Source of the DNA: Multifurca ochricompacta
Taxonomy: Eukaryota; Basidiomycota; Agaricomycetes; Russulales; Russulaceae
NCBI GenBank assembly: GCA_022496185.1
Contig: WTXG01000265.1
Coordinates: 1-48,711, forward strand
Length of the DNA stretch: 48,711 nucleotides
Reading direction: 5' to 3'
Below, one piece after another: positions 34,217 to 42,526 of the stretch. A program made the position numbers and the translations under genes. The first letter of the stretch is position 1. Each line of letters opens with the position of its first letter. The notes under the pieces were generated by a model. It was not told the origin of the DNA. It searched no databases and worked only from the letters and a program-made list of their open reading frames with translations.

Positions 34217-34383
34217 CCCGGGCCGGACATCCAAAAAGCGCGATGCAAGTAAAGAACTTGCACGCATTTTCACGGGTAACCCACGGGTTACCCGTACCCG
34301 TCACTACGGGTACAGGTACAGGTACAGGTACGGGTACCAACGAGGATACCCCAGGGTTACCCCTGCCAATCACTAGCTGTGAC

Positions 34384-34720
34384 AGCAGGGGCCCACATGA
34401 AAGTGAGCAGGGTCTCTGGAAAGGAAGAAAGGAAGGAGGTAAGTGACTTGTGAGAAAGAATGAAGTCACCAGTAAAGGACTTAGGGTCCCGAGAATGTAA
34501 TCTACTGAGTAAGGAAGCAGAAGAGACAGTAATGAAAAGGTGAGCAGCACCAAGAGATGCAGAAGAAAAGAAAGTGTTCATCCACACCAAAAGATGGGCA
34601 AGACCAGAGATCTCAGTATCTGCGCGAGTGACTGCAGACCCACGGCACCAGCCAGTGGTCCAGAGGCCCTGTGCATCCCAGATGGTCATTGGTAGGGAAT
34701 GGACAGGCAAGCGGCCCGGA
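34384..34720 (-). mobile_element. LINE relic, minus strand (RNase H-like region of ORF2)
   Basis: The minus-strand translation contains ADTEISGLAHLLVWMN, SLLSRLHSRDPKSFTGDFIL and TFMWAPAV. These align with the same region in the LINE copies at 31650 and 45650. hAT-A abuts its 3' side (TSD copy 34376-34383). No poly(A) or boundary is visible on either side. Confidence 0.7.
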
Positions 34721-35021
34721 ATGCAAATGTACTAATACTCATAAAAGATATACAAAACTAGATTATAAGTGCTCTAATTCAGGGATTGTAATGAAAGAGA
34801 AAAAGCCGAAAGCTGGGGGTTTCATGCTCAACGCCCGAGCCATCCTTACAACATTCAGTTCACTGGTCCTCCAAGATCCAGTATCTATGTTACCTCTTGT
34901 CACCTCTACATCTCAGCGTCTATCTTCGCTCTTAGGCGGCTATCTATACATAAACCATCGATAACCATCCGCCGCCTTTCCCAGCAATCCTCTTACTCTC
35001 CCCATAACCCAGTCTAGCTTC
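34721..35021 (+). promoter_or_regulatory. Upstream region of the STAND gene
   Basis: This 300-bp intergenic stretch lies between the LINE relic and the gene. No ORF is convincing. A TATA-like CTATCTATACATAAACC lies at about 34940-34956, roughly 75 bp before the ATG, followed by a pyrimidine-rich tract (34975-35000), a common layout around fungal transcription starts. This is inference from position only. Confidence 0.35.
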
Positions 35022-38000
35022 ATGTCTTCAGCTTCAATTCCTTGTACAAACATTCGCACAACTGCCTCCTCTTCTCATTTCAAGCTCATCTTAGATGCCG
35101 CTCTGGATCAGTATCTTACAAACACAGGCATAAATCTGTCCGAACACCAGCTTCTCAATAAGCTGAAAGGATGTGGCACCGCGGACGCCGTGATCGACGT
35201 ACTTCAAGGAGGAATGTCTCTGTTTAACATGTTCCGGAACGGCAACCACAAGACGCGGCTTCTAAGGGGACTTAAACCAACCGTGAATATACTTCTCGCC
35301 CTCTCGAACTGCGCACCACTCATAAATGGTATTGGTTCGGTGAGTCCTAATTGGTGTGGCCCATTCGCTATGACTGGCTTATAACATTTTTTTTTCAGGT
35401 GTTTCCACCCGCACAGGCCATATTTTCTGCGATTGATGTCCTTCTCTCTGTCCGTATCCCCCTCCTTCGCTTCCAATCCATTATCTCACCTTCATTCCAA
35501 GGCCTCAAAGAAGATCAGTGATAATTACGATTCTCTGCTCAATCTCTTCGAATCCATGCAACGCTTTCTCATCCGCCTCAAGATTTACACTTCCCATGAG
35601 ACCTCCTTTACCGAGTCCATGGTCGAGATCCTCGTCAAGACGATGGCGGAATTGCTCACCATCCTCGCTCTGGCGACGAAGCAGATTCAACAAGGACGAC
35701 TCAGTGAGTGAACTACCCTTTTCATGTTCCCGCGATTAAATATTTGGCAGAGGCGTACGGACGGATGTTGATAGGGGATAATGAGGTCCAGGACGCCCTT
35801 CAGAGGTTGGACAAATTGACCCAGGAAGAGTCTCTCACTGTAGCGGCGCACACATTTGGTAATGTGAACAAGATGATGTGTTCGTCATCCCTTTCGTAGC
35901 AACCTTATATACAAGACAGCTAAGGCATTCTTTTTCCAGATGACCAGATGAACAAGGACATTCGGACATGGCTGTCACCTCCTGACCCATCTACAAATCA
36001 CAACATTGCGCGCAAACTTTACCATGAGGGAACTGCCAAGTGGTTCGTTGAAGGCGAAACATTCAAGGAATGGAAATCGGAGGGATCGCTTCTATGGTTA
36101 AATGGGAATGGTAGGGTGACTGCGTTATCTGGGTGCTTCTTGTTGCTGATGATCTTTTCTTGAAAGCGGGATCTGGCAAGAGCATCCTTTGGTACGTTTG
36201 CCTAGCATTATAGGGTGTCGCAAGCACTCATTTGTAATGGTCAGTTCCACCATTGTTGAGGATGTCCAGCGTCCGCGTAATGCTGGATCTGCCTACTTGG
36301 CATACTTTTATTGCGACTTTCGAGTCAAGGAAAAACAAAACATCCGTGGTCTACTGTCCTCTCTCTTGATACAGTTATATCCCCAGTCAGATGCCTACCG
36401 TGCCATTGTCTCTGAATTGTACTCGAAACATGAATATGGCCAGAAGCAGCCCAACGAGAAGGATCTTGCAGAAACTTTGAAGGCCATGCTTGCAATCCCT
36501 GTTCAGGACGCGATGTACATCATCGTTGATGCCCTGGACGAATGTCCTCTCTCTGGAATGCCGTCTAAACGCGAAGAAGTATTGAAAATTATTAAAGACC
36601 TCGTCGACCTCCGCCTCCCAAATTTAAGGATCTGTATTACTAGCCGCCCCGAACCAGATATTCAGAAAGCTTTTACAGAGCTGGCGCAACATTGTGTATC
36701 GCTTCATTCAGAAAGCGGGCAAACGCGGGACATCTCCGAATATATCTACTCAACTGTTAACACGGACCCCATGATGAGTGTGTGGGAGGCGGAGAGAAAG
36801 GAATTCGTGATCAATACGCTCTCGGAAAAGGCAAATGGAATGTAAGCTTCAAACTAAAACGAATATTTATTTCGCGATCATTATTCATGTCATGGTGTAG
36901 GTTCAGATGGGTTTTCTGCCAACTGGAGACACTGCGTCGTTGTCAACCAAGGAACTTCTTTTCGGCGCTCGAATCACTCCCAAAAACACTGGATGAAACA
37001 TATGAGGCCACACTACGAAGGATCGACGATAATGACTGGAAGTTTGCTCATCGTCTATTCCAATGCCTTGCATTTGCTGTTCGTCCACTCCAAGTCAAGG
37101 AGGTTGCGACGATGCTTGAATTCGATTTCGATGCTGGTAATATGCCAAATCATGACGTAACTTGGCGAAACCCGGACTCTGACGGAGCTGTACTGTCCAC
37201 ATGCTCCAGCTTGGTTGTCATTGTCAATCATGTTGATGACAAAGAAGAAGAGACTCGTGTTGTACAGTTCGCGCACTTCTCTGTGCGGGAGTTCCTGATG
37301 TCAGACCGGCTGGCGGGATCGACGGAAAGGCGCTACCATGTTCTCCCCAAAGAATCGCATAGAGTGCTTGCGCAGACATGCCTGAGCACGCTGCTCAGAT
37401 TCGACAAGACCACGGACACTAATACTATCGAGAACTTCCCTTTGTCTCAATATGCGGCAAGATACTGGGTCGAACACGCACGATTCGAGGATGTCTCCTT
37501 GAATTTACGAGATGGAATGGAAAGCTTGTTTGACCCAGACAAGACCCACTTCCTAGCTTGGATTGGAATATATGACCTGGAAAAGCCCTGGATGGAGGGT
37601 AAAAAAGACACTTCAGTACACCCAATATACTACGCGGCTCTCTGCGGCTTCCCTCGGCTTGTGGAATACCTGGGCACTAAGCAACCAGAGAGTGTGAATT
37701 CTCGAGGTAGCGATTATGATACAACGTTGCAAGTGGCATGCAGAATTGGCCAAGTGGAGATGGTGAAATGGCTGCTAGACCATGGCGCTGATGTCAACGC
37801 AGAGGGCGGCCCTTTTGGATATGCTCTGCACGCAGCGGCATTCAGAGGACATTTGGAGATGGTGAAATGGCTGCTAGACCATGGCGCTCATGTCAATGCG
37901 AAGGGTGGCGGTTATGGATGTGCTCTGCAGGCAGCGGCAGACGAGGGACATTTGGAGATCATGAAATGGCTGCTAGACCATGGCGCTGATGTCAATGCGA

Positions 38001-38497
38001 AGGGCGGCGTTCTTGGATATGCTCTGCGGGCAGCGGCTTACCATGGACATTTGGAGATCATGAAATGGCTGGTAGACCATGGCACTGATGTCAATGCGGA
38101 GGGCGGCCGTTTTGGATATGTTCTACAGGCAGCGGCAAGAAATGGACATTGGGAAACCATGAAATGGCTGGTAGACCATGGCGCTCATGTCAATGCGAAG
38201 GGCGGCCGTTTTGGATATGCTCTGCAGACAGCGGCATCCTATGGAAATTTGGAAACCGTGAAATGGCTGCTAGACCATGGCGCTGATATCAATGTGAAGG
38301 GCGGCCGTTTTGGATATGCTCTGCAGGCAGCGGCATCTTATGGACATTTGGAGATCGTGAAATCGTTGCTAGACCATGGTGCTGATGTCAATGCAGAGGG
38401 TGGCCATTATGGATATGCTCTGCATGCAGCAGCAGACAATGGACATGTAGAGATCGAGAAATTGTTGATCGAGCACGGTGCGAGGATCAACATGTAG
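35022..38497 (+). CDS. NLR-like STAND protein: Goodbye, NACHT and ankyrin repeats
   Basis: Model: exons 35022-35339, 35399-35449, 35502-35703, 35751-35858, 35940-36110, 36167-36191, 36245-36841, 36901-38497. Their sum is 3069 nt, 1022 aa, open throughout, and the GT-AG junctions restore family motifs. Residues 18-123 (HFKLILDAALDQYLTNTG ... VFPPAQAIFSAIDVLL) look like the fungal STAND N-terminal Goodbye domain. Residues 124-235 are helical. WLSPPDPSTNHNIARKLYHE precedes the NACHT ATPase: Walker A GNAGSGKS (282-289), Walker B MYIIVDALDE (382-391), then CITSRPEPD (about 421). Residues about 732-1022 are ankyrin repeats. By family it is a cytosolic oligomerising receptor for non-self or stress signals; the ligand and the Goodbye output are unknown. 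Junctions need cDNA. It is the only intact host-type gene here. Confidence 0.85.
37720..38494 (+). repeat. Tandem 99-bp ankyrin-encoding units (about eight)
   Basis: Units of 33 codons share the core KWLLDHGADVNAKGG and GYALQAAA. The DNA is almost unchanged between units (CTAGACCATGGCGCTGATGT, GTTTTGGATATGCTCTGCAG), far closer than ankyrin repeats usually are. Seven full units and one partial follow a diverged first repeat at about 37620-37719. Differences between units cluster in a few codons: K/E after NA, residues 1-3 after GG, and the residues after AAA, positions on or near the ankyrin recognition surface. Confidence 0.85.
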
Positions 38498-38649
38498 AGC
38501 TACAAGTGGCATCTTTTTAAGGTCATTCTGGGAACTACTTTGTATGTATGTATCGTCGCAGGATCCTTGTTGTAAGGTTAGCTCGGGCGCTGGCTGTCCC
38601 TTCATTTCCAGACCAGAGCATATTCTCTTGTTACCAGACAGTTTTGTTT

Positions 38650-38655
38650 AATAAA
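38650..38655 (+). terminator. Possible polyadenylation signal AATAAA of the STAND gene
   Basis: AATAAA lies 153 bp after the stop codon in a T-rich then A-rich context (GTTTTGTTTAATAAAAATAACTG). The spacing is plausible for a fungal 3' UTR. Confidence 0.45.
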
Positions 38656-38943
38656 AATAACTGATACCTTTTCTTCTGGCTGGAGAATCTGAGAGACTCT
38701 TTTAGCGTTGGCTCGCATCTTCGGATTATGCGTGCTCCGCCGGGCCATTTTCCCGTTCTTTCCGGTTCCTATTGTTTGTTCTAGTTTGGATGTCCTTTAC
38801 TACCTGACCTTTGAGTCACATGTCAAATTTAAAGTGCGATCTGCAGCCGAGTTTCCCCCTTTCGCTGGTGTCCGTTCGCTTGCGTATCTGTCTATGGGTG
38901 TGCTGATCCGTGATTGCCGTCTCGTCGTTTTCATTCATCTTCA
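38656..38943 (+). other. Intergenic stretch between the STAND gene and the LINE
   Basis: A reading frame without a proper start crosses it but resembles nothing known to me and runs into the LINE 5' UTR. I see no RNA gene or repeat. It continues on the far side of the LINE at 46735. Confidence 0.4.
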
Positions 38944-38961
38944 TCATGGGTCAAAGGCAAA
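38944..38961 (+). repeat. 18-bp target-site duplication of the LINE (left copy)
   Basis: TCATGGGTCAAAGGCAAA here is repeated without change at 46717-46734, right after the poly(A) tail. The preceding A can be counted with either. Length and position are typical of target-primed reverse transcription. Confidence 0.95.
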
Positions 38962-39103
38962 ATCCTTCTTTCTCCCAAACCACCACCATCAAGCTTGAGC
39001 CTTGCTCGCTTTGGGGTGTTTTTGTTAGATAGATTGTACTGCAAACCAGTTTCCTCGTCCTCTCATTGCGGGCCCCTACAGCCCATAAGTCACAACACAC
39101 GCT

Positions 39104-42100
39104 ATGTCCGGTGGCAACGCTGCCAACCCCATCTCGGTGGGTTCGTCCTTGTCGGCGGACTCGTCTATCATCGCTATCGGGGATGCTATTGCCTCTCCCT
39201 CCCCTCCCCCTCCTTATGTTGCCCCTCCTCGCACCGGGGGTGACGATCTCGTCCTTGGGGTCCCCAACCCCCTCCGCTTCCCGCCCGAGCTGACGTTGAA
39301 CGATACGCTCCTCGCATATCTCCACCCGATGCTTTACGATCCGGTCGACACCCCAGAACGCAACCCCCATCTCGACTCCGCTGCCCACGAGCGATGCGTT
39401 GAGTTCCTTAACGAGTCCCGTCGTCGGGACCTTCAAACTGCTTCTGAGGGTAGCATGGGCTACTCTCTCTACTACCTCGCGGCTGCCCTCCGCATGGATG
39501 AACGATCCGATATGGGCGTCACTTCGACGATGCTGGAACGTTCCAACAGCATCACCACTGCGCTCCTTGATGCTGGTTTCCAGTGCTCAGGTGAGATGTC
39601 TTATCATACTGGCCTTGAGCCAGTCTCCTGGGGCAGGCTGCTCCGTAATATCCTGGGTGCCATCACTCGTGGCCTCCTGCGCTCCCCATCCGCACTTACT
39701 TCGTTAGATTACCACGAAGGCGGCGATTTCACCGATGTGGTGTCCCTACTGTGTGATGCTCCTGTGCCTCAAACTCCGCTGGCACACATCCAAGCCATGG
39801 TGGCCCAGCTCCACCATATCGTCAACGGCCGTCAATCGTCGGCCCAGGCCCACCTCGAGGCGCTCAGTGCCCAAATCGACACGTCCCTCCGCGCCAACCT
39901 CCGTGCCGAATGGCTGGCCCAAGTGGCCACGCCTGCCTTCATGGAGGAACTGCGTCTCCAATGCCGCCAGAACCTCAAGACTGAAGTCGCTGCCGAGGTT
40001 TATGCCTCCCACAACCAGACTCGCGCCCACATCCAGTCCGAACTGGAAGCACAAATGCATGCGGAGGTCTCGCAAGAGGTCGCTGCCTACCACCTAAGAT
40101 ACTCTGCCGAGCGCCACGCAAGGGCCCAGGCGGAAATCGATCAGTTAGTCATCTCTCCTTTGGCTGACCTTGACCGCACCCCCCGCTCTGCGACCAAAGC
40201 GCGGAAATCCCGCAAGGCTGCACACCACAAATCACCCACCACACCAACTCACTCGCACTCCCACACGGCTCCCTACCCCTCGCGCCCTGCGTCCCGGGCC
40301 TCTTCTCGCTCGGAGGACGAGGTCCCGGAAACCCAGGCGGAAGGCCCCATGGCCGTCTCGCCACCAGTCCACTCCCAACCACTAGCGGAGTTTTTCCACC
40401 CGGTCGGAGCCTCTGGCTTCGACGCCGCATACCATGGTACTGCGGCATCCATTCACGCTGTCGAGGAAGAGATGTCGGGCCCTGATGAGGGCCCTGCAGC
40501 TGAGTCTTCCTCTCTCTCGTACCTCACCAAGGTACCCGCTGATCCTGTGGCTCCGCCACCACCCTCCACCGACCCCCTTGACCGGATTGCGGCCACCCTT
40601 GCGCTCGTCCTGGAGCGCATTGACCGCTTGGAAAAGGGCGTCCCGGCTGGCCCCGCTGCGGCCATTGCTCGCCCTCCCGCTACGGCACTGGCTGCCCGCA
40701 CTCGCCCCGCGGCCCCGGCCCAACAGCCCCCTCGCCCCGCGGCCCCCTCTGGGACCCCGGGCCCTCTGGGTGCTACCCCAGCCGACAACTTTAGGGTTGT
40801 TGGCCCGTCCACGATGGCGCAGCAACTCCGCGCTGTCACATTCGCCCAGGCGGCCACCAAGGCTCAGGGCCGCACCATGCAAGGTGCCCCAAACCCCCGC
40901 GCAGCACCTGCCAAGGCGGCTGCCACCTCCCTCACGCGAGCTCCGGCCCAGGAGCACACCACGGAAGTCTCAGTGATCCTGCCGCCCCTTCCCACTGGTG
41001 TCCTCTCGCGTGGCCTACCCCCGCCACCCCAACTACTACTAGGAGCCCGCCAAGCCCTTCTCAAGCAGGCTCCTTCTGCCCCTCATCTCCTGTCTGGCCG
41101 ATGGTCTGTCGGCGCTGGACGATCTGAGGGTAATTTCATCTTTACCTTTGCTGGAGCTCACCCCCTCCAGTCCCTCTTGCCCTACGAGCCCGCCCTCGTG
41201 AAGCAGTTCCTGGGCGGACACCTTGTCCCCACCCGCAGCTGGGAATGGTTCCAGCTGCGAGATGTTTATGTCTCAGCAGGCGACGGGGTCATCTTTGACC
41301 CCGCCACCGTCCAGACTGAACTGCACTGCAATGGCCAGTTCACTCACGCGCTCTTCCCGTCCCCGCCGCGGTGGCAGCAAGAGCCCACCAACATCCGCTC
41401 CGCCCGAGCTACTGTCGTCTTCGCCCTTCACGGGCTCTCCCCCACCGAGGTGGCGCGCTTATTGTGCACCCCCATGTACATGTTTGGCCGCCTGGCCCGC
41501 TTGGTTCATGCGGGCCCCGCGCCGACACTCATTCAATGTGGCCGCTGCCACAAACTGGGTCACCGCACCCAGCAGCTGAAACGGGCCAATGGTTGCCGCA
41601 TGTGCGCCCAACCGCTCGACAAACCCCTCTGCTACAAGTGCAGAGGTGCGCACCCATTCGCGGAGCACAACGCCCGCTGCACTGGCCCCCACAAGGTTGC
41701 AGGTCAGTGTGATTGCACGTTCAAATGTTTGCTGTGTGGGAAGATGGGACACCATGCCCGGTCTGCGAAATGCCCCAAGCGGGGCCCCTTCGCGGCCCCC
41801 CCGCTCGCTGACACTCCCGAAAACTGGTCAGGCCCTTCTGTGGCTCCCGCTCCGGTTCTAGGCGCCACCCCGGGCAACTCCCAGATGGCCGGCGATTCGA
41901 CTGGCTTCACCACTGTGCCCCGTCGCTCTCGCAAACGACCCGCTGCCCCCGCTGCTCCGACCACGGCTCCCTCTGGCTCTGTTGCCCCGGCCTCTGCGCC
42001 CGCACAGCAGGCCCCCCAGAAAACCCTCACAGCGCGCCCTGATGCGCGCATGACTACCACGATGAAGACTGCCCGGCCTCCTGTTCAGGGGGCTCCAAGT

Positions 42101-42526
42101 ACGTCCTCCATCTCTGACTTCACCGCGACCCCGGCTTCGGCTGCTGGCACCCCTTCCACAGTGTCGGCCCCTGAGCCCACCCCTCGCCAACACACCAAGC
42201 AGATCATTGCCTTGGTCTCCTCCGCCCGCCGTACCCGTGGTGGCATGGCTGCCTTCCTCTTCAACGGGGAGGTTCTCACTGCCCGGGGTATGCAACACCT
42301 CCGTCTCCTGCTCGATTCCTCGCGCCGCCGTGAGGCGGCCGTCGAGCTCTACTTCTTCGACCACCTGATTGGCGGGAATGGGTCCGGTGCGTCCGTTTCG
42401 AGACGCATGGCCCAGGACTCTCCAGACCTCGTCGAGCTCATCGACAGGGTGACCAAGCTCCGCGACCTCATCCCCGCGGGCCCGTCCCCTGCTCCCTCCC
42501 TCGACCCGTTCGCCTTCCATGTCTGA
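39104..42526 (+). CDS. LINE ORF1: gag-like nucleic-acid-binding protein with zinc knuckles (1140 aa)
   Basis: ATG 39104 (MSGGNAANPISVGSSLSADS) opens an uninterrupted 1140-codon frame. It has a Pro/Ser-rich N terminus, a long charged helical region (about 230-350; RQNLKTEVAAEVYASHNQTR), a Pro/Ala-rich middle, and a folded segment around WEWFQLRDVYVSAGDGVIF (about 710-800). Three Cys/His clusters lie at about 812-890: CGRCHKLGH, CYKCRGAHPFAEHNARC and CLLCGKMGHHARSAKC. The C terminus is again Pro/Ala-rich, then ends in a folded stretch (KQIIALVSSARRTRGGMAAF). ORF1 proteins coat LINE RNA into particles. Its stop overlaps the ORF2 start by 8 nt. GC-rich third positions differ from the older elements nearby. 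Confidence 0.9.
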   Translation: MSGGNAANPISVGSSLSADSSIIAIGDAIASPSPPPPYVAPPRTGGDDLVLGVPNPLRFPPELTLNDTLLAYLHPMLYDPVDTPERNPHLDSAAHERCVEFLNESRRRDLQTASEGSMGYSLYYLAAALRMDERSDMGVTSTMLERSNSITTALLDAGFQCSGEMSYHTGLEPVSWGRLLRNILGAITRGLLRSPSALTSLDYHEGGDFTDVVSLLCDAPVPQTPLAHIQAMVAQLHHIVNGRQSSAQAHLEALSAQIDTSLRANLRAEWLAQVATPAFMEELRLQCRQNLKTEVAAEVYASHNQTRAHIQSELEAQMHAEVSQEVAAYHLRYSAERHARAQAEIDQLVISPLADLDRTPRSATKARKSRKAAHHKSPTTPTHSHSHTAPYPSRPASRASSRSEDEVPETQAEGPMAVSPPVHSQPLAEFFHPVGASGFDAAYHGTAASIHAVEEEMSGPDEGPAAESSSLSYLTKVPADPVAPPPPSTDPLDRIAATLALVLERIDRLEKGVPAGPAAAIARPPATALAARTRPAAPAQQPPRPAAPSGTPGPLGATPADNFRVVGPSTMAQQLRAVTFAQAATKAQGRTMQGAPNPRAAPAKAAATSLTRAPAQEHTTEVSVILPPLPTGVLSRGLPPPPQLLLGARQALLKQAPSAPHLLSGRWSVGAGRSEGNFIFTFAGAHPLQSLLPYEPALVKQFLGGHLVPTRSWEWFQLRDVYVSAGDGVIFDPATVQTELHCNGQFTHALFPSPPRWQQEPTNIRSARATVVFALHGLSPTEVARLLCTPMYMFGRLARLVHAGPAPTLIQCGRCHKLGHRTQQLKRANGCRMCAQPLDKPLCYKCRGAHPFAEHNARCTGPHKVAGQCDCTFKCLLCGKMGHHARSAKCPKRGPFAAPPLADTPENWSGPSVAPAPVLGATPGNSQMAGDSTGFTTVPRRSRKRPAAPAAPTTAPSGSVAPASAPAQQAPQKTLTARPDARMTTTMKTARPPVQGAPSTSSISDFTATPASAAGTPSTVSAPEPTPRQHTKQIIALVSSARRTRGGMAAFLFNGEVLTARGMQHLRLLLDSSRRREAAVELYFFDHLIGGNGSGASVSRRMAQDSPDLVELIDRVTKLRDLIPAGPSPAPSLDPFAFHV

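Larger units (their letters stand above)
25699..34375 (+). mobile_element. hAT-A: composite hAT transposon bracketed by 8-bp target duplications
   Basis: The left terminus TAGTGATTGTCAAAGGG at 25699 and right terminus CCCTGCCAATCACTA ending at 34375 form an imperfect inverted repeat (TAGTGATTG is perfect). GCTGTGAC occurs at 25691-25698 and again at 34376-34383, a perfect 8-bp duplication as hAT elements make. Inside: a solo LTR (26800-27111), a transposase pseudogene (27630-30716), a truncated LINE (30947-32568) and nested hAT-B (32739-34216). Subterminal regions carry GGGTAC/ACCCGCGGGT repeats at both ends. 25740-26799 and 27117-27629 are AT-rich noncoding DNA. Confidence 0.85.

Noticed and set aside
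37720..38494. Regularly spaced repeats that could suggest a CRISPR-like array
   Set aside because: The 99-bp period equals 33 codons and encodes ankyrin repeats in an open frame; there are no spacer-like unique segments and the organism is eukaryotic.
38708..38998. Open frame of about 96 codons before the LINE
   Set aside because: It starts with TTG, crosses the LINE insertion point into the LINE 5' UTR and shows no recognisable domain.
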